Shown here piece by piece: positions 9,604 to 18,419 of a DNA stretch of 64,000 bases; the first letter of the stretch is position 1, and the number at the start of each line of letters is the position of its first letter. The stretch spans positions 1 through 64,000 of the forward strand of contig MKVK01000019.1 of the NCBI GenBank assembly GCA_001898825.1, written 5' to 3'. The notes below the pieces were generated by a model, which ran no database searches, was not told the DNA's origin, and worked only from the letters and a program-made list of their open reading frames with translations. The DNA is from Magnetospirillum sp. 64-120. Its GTDB lineage: Bacteria; Pseudomonadota; Alphaproteobacteria; Rhodospirillales; Magnetospirillaceae. The position numbers were made by a program, and so were the translations under genes.

Positions 9604-9843
9604 ATGGCAAAACTCAAGCTCGGGCCGATCGTCGACGAGAAGCCCGTGAAGGCGACGGTGGAATTACCGGCCGCGCTTCACCGAGATCTCTCGGCATATG
9701 CGGAGGTATTGGCTCGCGAGTCGAGCCAGCCCGTTGCTGACCCCATGAAGCTGATCGTGCCGATGCTAGAGCGGTTCATTGCAACTGATCGGGCATTTTC
9801 AAGGGCTCGGCGCTCACTTCAATCGTCGAGAACGCCGCTGTGA
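9604..9843 (+). CDS. DUF2274 protein, end of the trb operon, divergent C-terminus
   Basis: 79 residues beginning MAKLKLGPIVDEKPVKATVE. The family is a small protein of unknown function regularly placed after trbI; the second copy is at 43781-44005. Identity with that copy is clear up to MLERFIATDRAF. After that the tail (SRARRSLQSSRTPL) differs. The last 68 bp overlap the C-terminal end of the convergent LysR gene, so the end may have been altered when cargo DNA was joined here. The shape suggests an RHH-like or chaperone protein, but the function is unknown. Confidence 0.85.
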   Translation: MAKLKLGPIVDEKPVKATVELPAALHRDLSAYAEVLARESSQPVADPMKLIVPMLERFIATDRAFSRARRSLQSSRTPL

Positions 9844-10765
9844 CAGCATCTGTATCGTTCGACCTGCCCATTGAGCGGGCAAGCTCGAGGAACTGCAGAA
9901 GGGCCGGGTTGTCGTTCTTGGAGGACCATAGCGCGCTAAAGGGTAAAACCTCGCCAGTGATCGGTCGGTACGAGATTCCGGGGAACTGTGCCGCCGTCAT
10001 CGCCTCGCTCACAGCGGTCAGTCCCCGGTTCAGCGCCACAAGCGGCAGAAGATTCTCCCTGCCCACATGCTGGACTCGTATCTCTGGGTGATGTCCCAAG
10101 GCTGCAAGACGCTGCACCAGATAGTCGTGAATTTCCTGACCTGGTGGCGCTTCATTGACGATGAAGTTTTCCTTCGCGAGTTGGTCCCATCCGACTTCGT
10201 CACGCTCCACTAGGCGATGGTCCTCGGGCAGCACGACAAACACGCGCTCAGACCAGAGAGACACTCTCTCACAGTCCGGCCATTCCCGCTCGCCTGTCAC
10301 GAAAGCCGCATCAAGCTTGAGCTGCCGAATGCTCGTCACGTGCTCGGCAGGATTGTCATCGATCAGATCAATCTGAACTTTCGGGTATTGATTGCCATAG
10401 CGCCTTAGCAGCTCCGGGAGAAAACCTGATGCGATCGAGGAATAGATGCCGATCCTGATCAGCCCATGTTCTGAACGGCCGATGGCGGCGACGTCCAGCA
10501 TGCCGTCGCCGACGCTTCTCAGTATCTGTCGGGCGCGCCGCAGAAAGCGTTGACCGGCGAAAGTTAGACTAACGCCCGCACTATGCCGATGGAACAACGC
10601 AGCGCCGAGATGATGTTCGAGATCGCGGATGCGTCGGCTGAGTGCGGACTGTTGAACACCAATGGCGGATCCGGCCTTACGGAAGCTGCCATGCTCAGCC
10701 GCGGCCACGAAGTAGCGGAGATGACGAAGCTCCACGGCATGGGTCAACAGTTTCACCATGGCCAT
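9776..10765 (-). CDS. LysR-family transcriptional regulator
   Basis: An N-terminal winged HTH (VELRHLRYFVAAAEHGSFRKAGSAIGVQQSALSRRIRDLEHHLG) is followed by a full substrate-binding domain ending near QFLELARSM. I place the start at one of two ATGs, 10765 or 10759, because they give the usual length of about 330 residues; the open frame continues upstream to 11032 without family similarity. It converges on, and overlaps, the DUF2274 gene. The last ~20 residues (STIEVSAEPLKMPDQLQ) lie over trb DNA. The effector is unknown. Similar LysR genes sit at the same place near the other trb operon. Confidence 0.85.
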   Translation of the reverse strand: MAMVKLLTHAVELRHLRYFVAAAEHGSFRKAGSAIGVQQSALSRRIRDLEHHLGAALFHRHSAGVSLTFAGQRFLRRARQILRSVGDGMLDVAAIGRSEHGLIRIGIYSSIASGFLPELLRRYGNQYPKVQIDLIDDNPAEHVTSIRQLKLDAAFVTGEREWPDCERVSLWSERVFVVLPEDHRLVERDEVGWDQLAKENFIVNEAPPGQEIHDYLVQRLAALGHHPEIRVQHVGRENLLPLVALNRGLTAVSEAMTAAQFPGISYRPITGEVLPFSALWSSKNDNPALLQFLELARSMGRSNDTDAVTAAFSTIEVSAEPLKMPDQLQ

Positions 10766-11012
10766 CGTCACGCACGCGCCCAAGCTTGGCTCGCCACGAG
10801 GAGCATGTGCTCGCCCTTGGTCGGCCGTATCGCGCGGCCTCGCGTCAATTGCGTCGACGGCGCTTGTCGACAAGCCGGTCGTCGGGACAGGCGCCACCGC
10901 ATAGCCGCTTACTTCGAGCAACGGAGCTTGGCGCTTTCGCACCGTAAAGCCAATCGGTTCGGAGGAAAACCGCTGACCAAGAACACACGCTGAAAACTGG
11001 GGCGCATCGCGA

Positions 11013-11290
11013 TCAGGCCGCCAGCGTCGCATTGTCGATGACGAAGCGATACTTGACGTCTCCCCCTGGGCATGCGCTCATAGGCGCCGTTGATCTCGTC
11101 GGCTCGGATCATCTCGATGTCGGCGACGATGCCGCGCTCGGCACAGAAATCGAGCATTTCCTGGGTTTCCGGAATGCCGCCGATCATCGAGCGGGCGATA
11201 GACCGACCCTTGGAGATCAGGTTCATCACGTTGGGCGACGGACGCTGCGAGGCCGGGGCCCCCACCGGCGTGAGGATGCAGCTGACTAGA
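11013..11290 (-). pseudogene. Zn-type alcohol dehydrogenase, C-terminal remnant (frameshifted)
   Basis: On the minus strand the residues RSIARSMIGGIPETQEMLDF and GIVADIEMIRADEINGAYERM match the C-terminal domain of NAD(P)-dependent zinc alcohol dehydrogenases. After YERM one extra base shifts the frame. In the next frame the family ending DVKYRFVIDNATLAA is present and stops at 11013-11015. No catalytic domain remains upstream on this strand. It is a decayed fragment next to LysR. The left limit is sharp; the right limit is approximate. Confidence 0.75.
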
Positions 11291-11465
11291 AAGAGGCCTA
11301 CTCTGAGATTGAGAGCCACCTGTGAAATCGTGTATAGTGGAAGATGTAGCGGCTCCCAGAGTGTGTGGCCACCTGCCGAAACCAGGAGGTAGCGTCGGAA
11401 GAAGATCGGCCAACACCGAGGCCCTAACTGGTGGGGCCACGCATCAGATCGCTTCGCCTCTATGC

Positions 11466-12761
11466 TCATTCTTGGCGCCTTCGTTTAGGGCTTCTCGGCT
11501 GGATCGTGTCTTCCTGCTCCTTTGGCGCAGTAAGAAAGTGTCGGGCGTAGATGAACCACGAGAGATACCCCGCGAGCGCCAAGGAAAACAGACCGAACGC
11601 AAGGTGTATGCCGGAAGCGCCGAGCAGCGGTGCGAGGACAGCCGAGGTAAAGGTCATCACCATCGTTTGAATGAAGCCCTGCATTGAGGCCGCCATACCT
11701 CGCAGTCCCGGAAACATGTCTAACGTTAGCAGCGTGATGCTGGGCATAGCGAGTGACATGCCGGTGGTGTACATCGCCACCGGAAGGACCGCCCACGGAA
11801 TATCGGGAGGAAAGAAGCCGTTGTAGGCCAAATTCAGTGCTATGGCGGAAAACATGATGGCGTAGCCGCAGCGTACCGTCGCCCGGCGTGGAAGCCGCTT
11901 CGCGAGCCTGCCGGATAGGTAAGATCCGAAGATCACGCCCGACATGGCGGGGATGAACAGCCAGCCGAACTGGTCCTGGTCCAGGCTCAGATAATCGATG
12001 ATGAACCAAGGAGCTGAGGACACATAAAGAAAGAAGCCGGCGAAGTTTCCGCTCAAGGCAAGCGACAGAAGCCAGAAGGGTTTGGATCCGAGCACGGACT
12101 TGTAACTGCGGACCAACTCGGCCGGTCGCATCGATGTCCGCTTGTCGGGAGGCAGTGTCTCCGGCAGGTAGGCGAAGCTGGCGACGAGCTGCACAAAGCT
12201 GAACAGCGCCAGGAAGATGAACACCGACGGCCACGAAAACCACTTTTGCAGCCATCCGCCGAACACGGGGGCGATGGCGGGAGCGAGACCGAAAATCATC
12301 GTGACCTGCGACAGCAGCCTTTGCGCTTCGGCACCCTCCAAGCGATCGCGGATCACTGCGCGTCCGACCACGCTTCCCGCCCCCACCGAGAGGCCCTGGA
12401 GCGTTCGGAACAACATCAAAAGCGCAAGTGAGGTTGATAAGGCCCCGGCTATCGAGGCAGCGAGATAGACTGATAATCCGACGAGAACGACGGTTCGGCG
12501 GCCGAAGGCATCCGAAAGCGGTCCGTGCAGCAGCATCATAAAGCCGAACGCGGCCATATAGATGCTGAGGGTCTGCTGAAGTTGAGCTTGTGTGGCCCCC
12601 AGGCTGACCATCAGCGCCGGAAAAAAGGGCATGTAGGTCGAAATCGAGAACGGTCCTAGCATCGTATAGCTGCCGAGGAGCAGCGTCAGGCGACTCTTTT
12701 CCGATTTATGGTTCTCGACCGGAGGAGACAGGTCGCCTTCAAGAGGGTGGTTCACGATCAA
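11466..12761 (-). CDS. MFS multidrug efflux transporter, Bcr/CflA family
   Basis: 431 residues with twelve predicted membrane segments. Family signatures include PFSISTYMPFFPALMVSLGA in the first helix, GPLSDAFGRRTVVLVGL (the MFS loop 2-3 motif) and RTLQGLSVGAGSVVGRAVIRD. These are typical of proton-driven Bcr/CflA exporters of drugs such as bicyclomycin or chloramphenicol. The C-terminus is short and charged. The start is uncertain by a few residues. No clear operon partner; the gene ends close to the dehydrogenase remnant. Confidence 0.88.
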   Translation of the reverse strand: MIVNHPLEGDLSPPVENHKSEKSRLTLLLGSYTMLGPFSISTYMPFFPALMVSLGATQAQLQQTLSIYMAAFGFMMLLHGPLSDAFGRRTVVLVGLSVYLAASIAGALSTSLALLMLFRTLQGLSVGAGSVVGRAVIRDRLEGAEAQRLLSQVTMIFGLAPAIAPVFGGWLQKWFSWPSVFIFLALFSFVQLVASFAYLPETLPPDKRTSMRPAELVRSYKSVLGSKPFWLLSLALSGNFAGFFLYVSSAPWFIIDYLSLDQDQFGWLFIPAMSGVIFGSYLSGRLAKRLPRRATVRCGYAIMFSAIALNLAYNGFFPPDIPWAVLPVAMYTTGMSLAMPSITLLTLDMFPGLRGMAASMQGFIQTMVMTFTSAVLAPLLGASGIHLAFGLFSLALAGYLSWFIYARHFLTAPKEQEDTIQPRSPKRRRQE

Positions 12762-12974
12762 TCCATTGTGAGGTCTATGGGGTCGCTCGTTCTGACGGTG
12801 CGGCCATCCTCAGGGCGGCCCTTACTGCCTTGTTCCTGCAACTTACGTTCATGTGGAAGCGCGGCGTTGCGTCACCGATCCCCAACAAAAACGCGGAAAT
12901 GCCTTGGATCCGAGCGGAAATGCGCAACAGTCTGACCAATAGAGCAACCCGTCACGCGGCTGTCGCGGATAGCG

Positions 12975-13206
12975 TCAGGCGGCCTGAGCGACCCGCCGGC
13001 ACTCCTCGGCACAGCGGCGGCATTCTTCCATGTCGTGCTTGTCCCATTCAGCCGCGCAAGCTTCGCAGATGACAGCACAGAGCTCGGCCCAGCGCTGAGT
13101 ATTCGCCGAGCCGCGCGCCAATGCAGAAGCTGACGCAGGTTTCGCAAGCGATTGTGCAGTCGAGACAGGCTTGGATGCAGTCATGGCGGACTTGTTGTTG
13201 TGCCAC
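12975..13206 (-). pseudogene. Cys-rich four-helix metal-binding protein (Csp-like), broken
   Basis: A GTG at 13206 with a GGAG site upstream opens a frame reading RHDCIQACLDCTIACETC. This is the N-terminal Cys pattern of four-helix-bundle copper-storage (Csp/DUF326) proteins. The C-terminal part lies in another frame: RWAELCAVICEACAAEWDKH, then CRRCAEECRR, up to the stop at 12975-12977. The middle of the family (about 40 residues) is missing and the frames do not join, so the gene has an internal deletion. One conserved Cys is replaced by Trp (CAAEW). A MerR-type operator lies about 85 bp upstream on the same strand. Confidence 0.7.
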
Positions 13207-13288
13207 GTTTCAATCTCCTCTCAGCGGTTGCTTCCTCACTGAAGCGGCTGTGGCCAAATCCTGGGGGGCCCGAGTTCCAGCCGCGCGC

Positions 13289-13320
13289 ACTGTAGCCGCC
13301 GTAGTATGGTACGGTGTCAA
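13289..13320 (-). promoter_or_regulatory. MerR-type operator/promoter, minus strand
   Basis: Read on the minus strand: TTGACA (13320-13315), dyad CCGTACCATACTACGG (13314-13299), and TACAGT (13294-13289) after a 20-bp spacer. This layout, with a dyad inside an over-long spacer, is typical of MerR-activated promoters. The gene it serves is the broken Cys-rich protein at 12975-13206. It matches three other sites at 15090, 19796 and 24058. Confidence 0.8.
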
Positions 13321-13759
13321 ACAGAATCTGCAATGCGCAGATTCGGAGGAACCGGGCTAAGAAAGCGCGTGCCTGTCGGATGGAGTCAGGTGTGCTGGAA
13401 TTGAGCGCGGTGATGCGGCGCTTCGTCTTTGCTGGCCATCACGGACTCACAAGGGCGACCTCGAGTCAACCGGATTGTGTACGGCTTACGGCTTCATGGA
13501 TTATCTCCTTGGGTTGCTACGGATCCGAGGTTGAGCCTGTCTTCCAATTCGAGCATTTCTGGCTCGGTTGAAACTCACATACGGTCGCCGCCCCGGGGCG
13601 GCTGCACCCTTATCCCGCATACGGCGGCTAGGCTCAGGAGGACGTGACCATTCTTTGGAGCGGTTGTTGAGACCATGTGCCAGGCCGGTTCGTCCGCCTG
13701 GATCCGCCGGGGCTGATCAGGCCCCGTCAGATGGCGAAAGAGGTTTGGGCGGCTTCAGA
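13321..13759 (+). other. Non-coding stretch downstream of the IS110 transposase
   Basis: About 440 bp without a supportable gene. It contains a GC-rich inverted repeat GGGGC-N7-GCCCC near 13706-13722, just past the transposase stop, which could be a terminator. Short open frames here have no recognisable similarity. Part of this region may be the non-coding end of the insertion sequence, but I could not place the boundary. Confidence 0.4.
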
Positions 13760-14926
13760 TCAGGCCGGCTTTATGGTGGCACCCTCCATCACTACGCCGG
13801 CGGTCGCATACTGCCACAGTGCGACCAGCAGTTTACGTGCCAAGGCGACGATCAGCGGCTTACGCAGCCGCCCGCCGTTGCGCTCGACCCGCTGTTTGAA
13901 CCACTGGCTGAGGGCCGAGTCTGGTTGGTGTCGCAGCCACAGCCAGGCCATCTGTACCATCGTTCCTCTTAGCCGCGGATTGCCCGCTTTTGAGACGCCT
14001 TGCTCGTGATCGACAGAACCGCTCTGCCAGGGCGTTGGCGCAAGTCCGGCATAGGCCGCAAGCTGCCTTCGATTGTCGAAGTGACGATAGAGACCTTCAG
14101 ACCAGAGTACGTTGGCGAACTCAGCGCCCACCCCCTTCAGCTGCAGCAGTCTCACCACCGGCGCCGGGTCGTTCTCCTTGGCCCGATCCAGCAGCAGATC
14201 ATCGCGCGCCGCCTCGACCTTTTGCAACTGCTCCAGGATTAGCTCAAGCCGGTCGAGCTCACGCACAACCTGTGCCTTCAGGTGGAAAGGTAAGGCGCGA
14301 CCATCACCCGTTTGCAGGTCCTCGAGCCTGGTGCGTCGGTTGCGGCGCAGCGGCTCATAGTCACCGACGCCCTGGGTGAACAGCAACCCCTTGATCCGGT
14401 TGACGTGCTCCACCCGCTCGGCGATCAGCGTCTTTCGCTCCCGGCAGATTCGACGGTGATCCTCTTCCTCGGGGGTCGGCGGCCTGACCATGGAGCAGAC
14501 CCGCGGCTCGCCGCGCTTATAGGCCAGCAAGGTCCGTACCAGGGTCTCGCCGTCGATCTTATCGGTCTTCGCCCGCCGGCGCCGCCGCGACACCAGGATC
14601 GAGGCGGCGTCGACCACGTGACTCTCGATCGCTTCGCCCTGAAGCACCCGATGGATCCAGAAGCCGTCTAGTCCAGCCTCCTGGATGACAATAATCCGGA
14701 AGCGCTCACCGGTTCGGGTCTGAGCCTTTTCCTGGAGCGTCGCAAACAGCTCCAGGAGTCCCGCAACGTCCCCGCCCCGCAGAGAATGCTTGGACATCTT
14801 CTCCCCGCCACCCGGCGACAGTGAAGTGATCAGCCAACTTGATCGAGACAGTTCCATCGAAACAAAGATCGCGCCAAGATCGATGCGGATAGCGGCCTGT
14901 TCCGGCCGATTTGCAACCTGTTGCAT
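13760..14926 (-). CDS. IS110-family transposase (DEDD recombinase)
   Basis: 388 residues from the ATG at 14926, chosen because GGAG lies six bases upstream; the open frame continues to 14989. The N-terminal RuvC-like DEDD domain shows AAIRIDLGAIFVSMEL, VIQEAGLDGFW and AKTDKIDGETLVRTLL. The C-terminal Transposase_20 part shows LKGVGAEFANVLWSEG and YAGLAPTPWQSGS. IS110 elements have no clear inverted repeats and are guided by a bridge RNA made from a non-coding end of the element. The insertion lies between the Cys-rich gene's operator and the ABC operon's operator. Confidence 0.93.
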   Translation of the reverse strand: MQQVANRPEQAAIRIDLGAIFVSMELSRSSWLITSLSPGGGEKMSKHSLRGGDVAGLLELFATLQEKAQTRTGERFRIIVIQEAGLDGFWIHRVLQGEAIESHVVDAASILVSRRRRRAKTDKIDGETLVRTLLAYKRGEPRVCSMVRPPTPEEEDHRRICRERKTLIAERVEHVNRIKGLLFTQGVGDYEPLRRNRRTRLEDLQTGDGRALPFHLKAQVVRELDRLELILEQLQKVEAARDDLLLDRAKENDPAPVVRLLQLKGVGAEFANVLWSEGLYRHFDNRRQLAAYAGLAPTPWQSGSVDHEQGVSKAGNPRLRGTMVQMAWLWLRHQPDSALSQWFKQRVERNGGRLRKPLIVALARKLLVALWQYATAGVVMEGATIKPA

Positions 14927-15089
14927 TGTCGTCTCCAGAATGGGTGGGTTTAGCAACGCCATTCTGCCTGACGGCAGGTCGCTATCCACCAGCCCATAGG
15001 ATCTCGATGCTTTCGCCAGATTCTGATTGCCGTAGAGCGCTCTGTTCCAGCTTCAACCTGTGCCCACCCGCATACTGGTGAGAAACGAC

Positions 15090-15121
15090 TTGACCCCGTA
15101 CCTAGGTACGGATGCTAACGT
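15090..15121 (+). promoter_or_regulatory. MerR-type operator/promoter of the ABC-merR operon
   Basis: TTGACC at 15090-15095, perfect 16-bp palindrome CCGTACCTAGGTACGG at 15096-15111, and TAACGT at 15116-15121 after a 20-bp spacer. The dyad form CCGTAC-N4-GTACGG is the same as the classical mercury MerR operator. It lies 57 bp upstream of the first ABC permease start, so the operon that includes merR is probably self-regulated. Confidence 0.88.
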
Positions 15122-15177
15122 TGGAAACCGATCCGACAGTGCAGCCTTTTGCTTGCGCGCCCGATCTGGAGTGAAGA

Positions 15178-16374
15178 ATGAGTGCAGTTACAAGAGGGCT
15201 GCGAAACCCCTTCCGCACCCGGGTTCGCACAGGGGTCGTGGTTCTTCTCCTTGCGATCATCATCGGTCTCTTCGCCGTGATGGTTCAAGGCGCCTTCCAG
15301 ACGCGCGGCAAGCTCGAGAGCCTCCAAGCGAATGTCCGAACGATGGTGGAGCTGCGCGAGGCCGGCGCCTTCGGTACGGGCGGTTTCGGCGGCGACAGGC
15401 CGGTCGGCGCCGACGCGTTCTCGGTCGGCACCCTCGAGCAGATACGGCGCATTTCCAATGCCGAGCATATCGTAAAGGTGGAGGAGTATATCCATACGCC
15501 TCAGGTCGATCCGTCGAGGCCAAACGCATATGCGATGATCATCGGCTTGCAGCCTTACGCGCCGATGCGCGCGATCGGGGAGGTGGACTACGAGAATGCC
15601 GAGATCATCGCGGGACGGGGTCTCGGCGAGCAGGACGTGGCCCAGGATGTCGCCGTCGTCGGCCGGGTCTATGCCCAGGAGCGTCTCGGGCTCAATGCGG
15701 CGAGCGGCGAGACCTCACTCCAGGGCAGGATGATCACCCTCCAAAGTCAGCCGCTGCGAGTGGTTGGCATCTACGCCACCGGCAACGATTTCGGTGACAA
15801 CCACGTCTTCGTTTCGCTGGAAACGTTCCGGCGCATCTACAATCCCGGCGACAAGCTCTCCAAGATCCGCGTCAGGGTCGACTCGATCGCCAATGTCGCG
15901 GCCGTCGCGAACGACCTGCAGCAACTGCCGGGCGTAGATGCCGTGACCGCCGCCGAGCAGGTCTCGACGGCAAAAACGACCCTCGGGAGCATGGCGGCTG
16001 CCACGCTCTACGGATCGTTGCTCCTCTTTGCGATCGGCGGCGTTCTGGTCGTTTTCATCATGATCCTGGCGACGCGTGAGCGGATCAACGAGATCGGCAC
16101 ACTTAAGGCGATCGGCGCCTCCAATTGGGAGATCGTGAAGCAGTTCCTCGCCGAGGTCCTCGCGGTGACGGCACTTGCAGCCGCGGGCGCGGTGGGTACG
16201 GCCGCTCTCTTCGGAACAGTTCTTCGGGCGGCGTTGGACCTCGAGCTCAGCATTGATCAAAACACGTTGCTCCTGATCCTGCTGGGCGGGTTCGTTTTCG
16301 CTGCCCTTGGCAGTCTGTATCCGATCTTCAAGGGCATTCGGCTGAGCCCGATACAAGCCATGAAGAACACTTGA
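15178..16374 (+). CDS. FtsX-like ABC transporter permease
   Basis: 398 residues with the FtsX/MacB layout. There is one membrane helix at the N-terminus (VVVLLLAIIIGLFAVMVQGA), a large extracytoplasmic MacB-type domain, then three C-terminal helices. The coupling motif EIGTLKAIGASNWEIVKQF and the closing LSPIQAMKN are typical. It is the first of two related permeases served by one ATPase at 17639. No HlyD-type adaptor is encoded nearby. Its control by a MerR-type operator suggests export of a metal-damaged or metal-loaded substrate, but the substrate is unknown. Confidence 0.88.
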   Translation: MSAVTRGLRNPFRTRVRTGVVVLLLAIIIGLFAVMVQGAFQTRGKLESLQANVRTMVELREAGAFGTGGFGGDRPVGADAFSVGTLEQIRRISNAEHIVKVEEYIHTPQVDPSRPNAYAMIIGLQPYAPMRAIGEVDYENAEIIAGRGLGEQDVAQDVAVVGRVYAQERLGLNAASGETSLQGRMITLQSQPLRVVGIYATGNDFGDNHVFVSLETFRRIYNPGDKLSKIRVRVDSIANVAAVANDLQQLPGVDAVTAAEQVSTAKTTLGSMAAATLYGSLLLFAIGGVLVVFIMILATRERINEIGTLKAIGASNWEIVKQFLAEVLAVTALAAAGAVGTAALFGTVLRAALDLELSIDQNTLLLILLGGFVFAALGSLYPIFKGIRLSPIQAMKNT

Positions 16375-16383
16375 GGAGGCCGC

Positions 16384-17646
16384 ATGGGCATGATCATCCT
16401 GGGTCTGCGCAATCTCCTGCGGAACAAGGTCCGCCTTGTCCTTGTCGCAATCCTGATCGGCGTTCCCTTTTTCCTACTCCTCGCGATGTATTCGATCGGC
16501 GACGCGATGCAGCGGCAAACGACCGTGCTGAACGAGAACGTCAACACAGTCCTACAACTTCGCGGTCGTGGCTCAATGGGCCACGTGAACATGGTTGGCC
16601 AGGATCGTCTCCTGCCGCAGGACACGCTGGAGAAGGTGCGCGGGATCGAACACGTCAGACAGGCCGAGCCGTATCTCCTCGCGATGGCGCCGATTACGCC
16701 GCCCAACTTCGTCATGCATGTCGGCTTGGCACCGGGCGCAGTAAAGCGGCTCGAGTCGCACGGTGAGGCCGGTAACCCGCGGATCATCGCTGGGCGGGAT
16801 TTCATGCCTGAGGATGCCGGACAGGACGTCGCTATCATTGGCCAGGGCTATGCCGAATGGGCCGGGATTAGGCCCGAAGATGTCGGCAAGGCGACGCTCA
16901 CGATCGACCCAACCCGCACCCATCCGGCGATCTTCGGAATGGATCGGCCGACGCGGGAATTACGGATCATTGGCATGTACGCCAGCGGCTATATCTTCGG
17001 CGACCTCCAGCTCTTCATGCCTGTGGAGACGTTCCGCTCGATTTACGGCATCGATCAGGGAATCTCCTGGCTATTTGTCAACGTCGACAATGTCGAGAAC
17101 GTGCCTGTTGTGGCGCAGCGGCTGCAAGAGGCGGTCGGCGATGTCGCGGATATCCTTGTTCCCGAAAGCGCCGCCGTATTCACGGCGACGACCAGTCAGA
17201 GGGTTACGCAGCTCACCAGCGTCGGCGGCATCCTAGCTGTAGCCCTGATGGTCATCGTCGTCTTCTTCGTGCTCCTGATGATAGTGCGCGAGCGCGCTCG
17301 CGAGATCGGCACGCTAAAGGCAATCGGTGCGAGCAACGGCGGCGTCACCACCCAATTTCTAACGGAGGCCGTGGCGTTGACGCTGCTTGGCGGTGCTCTT
17401 GGGCTGCTGCTCTTCCGCGGCATCGGCGAGATCGTCACCGGACGCTTGTTCGCACTGAGCATCGGGCCGTTTCTGCCGAGCCACTATAGGCCGCTCTTTG
17501 AGAGTCTCGCGATCAACAGCAATCTTTCTGCTTCGACTCTCGCCCTCGTCATTGCCGTCGCTGTGCTGGCGGCGGTGATCGGCAGCGCCTACGGAGTCTG
17601 GCAAGCCGTCAAACTCTCTCCCCTTGAGGCCATGAAGCATGAATAA
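16384..17646 (+). CDS. FtsX-like ABC transporter permease (second subunit)
   Basis: 420 residues, 9 bp after the first permease and of the same architecture. It has the N-terminal helix LVLVAILIGVPFFLLLAMYS, an extracytoplasmic domain, and three helices at the end. The motif EIGTLKAIGASNGGVTTQFL faces the ATPase, and it ends [11 protein letters not shown]. The two permeases probably form a heterodimer. The stop overlaps the start of the ATPase gene by 8 bp. Confidence 0.88.
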   Translation: MGMIILGLRNLLRNKVRLVLVAILIGVPFFLLLAMYSIGDAMQRQTTVLNENVNTVLQLRGRGSMGHVNMVGQDRLLPQDTLEKVRGIEHVRQAEPYLLAMAPITPPNFVMHVGLAPGAVKRLESHGEAGNPRIIAGRDFMPEDAGQDVAIIGQGYAEWAGIRPEDVGKATLTIDPTRTHPAIFGMDRPTRELRIIGMYASGYIFGDLQLFMPVETFRSIYGIDQGISWLFVNVDNVENVPVVAQRLQEAVGDVADILVPESAAVFTATTSQRVTQLTSVGGILAVALMVIVVFFVLLMIVRERAREIGTLKAIGASNGGVTTQFLTEAVALTLLGGALGLLLFRGIGEIVTGRLFALSIGPFLPSHYRPLFESLAINSNLSASTLALVIAVAVLAAVIGSAYGVWQAVKLSPLEAMKHE

Positions 17647-18364
17647 ACTGCTGATCGACAACTTGGTCGTTGAGCTGCGCAGCGTCTCCAAGTCCTATCG
17701 TAAAGGCAGCGAGACGGTCGATGCGGTCGCCGGGATCGAACTCACGATACAGGAAAGGGGCATGGTGGCCATCGTCGGCCCAAGCGGAAGCGGGAAGTCG
17801 ACGCTCTTGCACATGATTGGGGCAATGGACCGGCCAACACGGGGCGAGGTCCTCGTCGCTGGGCAGGCCGTGAACAGGCTATCATCAGGCGAGCTGACGC
17901 GCTTTCGCAGGCAAACGGTCGGGTTCGTCTTTCAGACGTTCAATCTGATCCCGAATCTGACGGCGTTGGAGAATGTCGCTTTGCCGATGGAGTTCAACGG
18001 CGTCAGCGCCTCGGAGAGGAGCGTGAGGGCGAAAACATTGCTTGAGCGCTTCCAGCTCGGGCACCGCTTGAAACATCGTCCTCGCGAGCTGAGTGGCGGC
18101 GAGATGCAGCGCGTTGCGATCGCGCGCGCCGTGGCTAACCAACCGCGCCTAGTGCTCGCCGACGAGCCCACCGGCAATCTCGACTCGCGCTCGGGACAGA
18201 TCATCTACGAACTCCTTCAAGAGGTATCGCGGGAACGAACGGTCATTGTCGTTACACATTCAGAAGAACTGGCCAGACTCGCGGATCGGGTCATCCATAT
18301 TCGGGATGGACATCTCGTGGATGGGCCGAATTCAGGACATAAGGTGGTTTCTGTTACGCCCTGA
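17639..18364 (+). CDS. ABC transporter ATP-binding protein (LolD/MacB type)
   Basis: 241 residues with Walker [11 protein letters not shown]-loop [15 protein letters not shown], signature [14 protein letters not shown], Walker [15 protein letters not shown] and the switch histidine in IVVTHSEEL. This sequence class pairs with FtsX-like permeases (LolCDE, MacB). The start at 17639 overlaps the second permease. The merR gene follows after 55 bp. Confidence 0.93.
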   Translation: MNKLLIDNLVVELRSVSKSYRKGSETVDAVAGIELTIQERGMVAIVGPSGSGKSTLLHMIGAMDRPTRGEVLVAGQAVNRLSSGELTRFRRQTVGFVFQTFNLIPNLTALENVALPMEFNGVSASERSVRAKTLLERFQLGHRLKHRPRELSGGEMQRVAIARAVANQPRLVLADEPTGNLDSRSGQIIYELLQEVSRERTVIVVTHSEELARLADRVIHIRDGHLVDGPNSGHKVVSVTP

Positions 18365-18419
18365 CGCCTTTCATGAGAGCCGTTCTCCGCACGAGACTCA
18401 AAGCCATCGGGAGATGAGT

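Noticed and set aside
10766-11032. N-terminal extension of the first LysR protein
   Set aside because: About 89 residues before the HTH have no LysR similarity and cover the dehydrogenase remnant; two ATGs at 10765 and 10759 give the family length.
13568-13972. Plus-strand frames opposite the IS110 transposase
   Set aside because: They are antisense shadows of a GC-rich gene, with Arg/Pro/Ala-rich composition and no motif.
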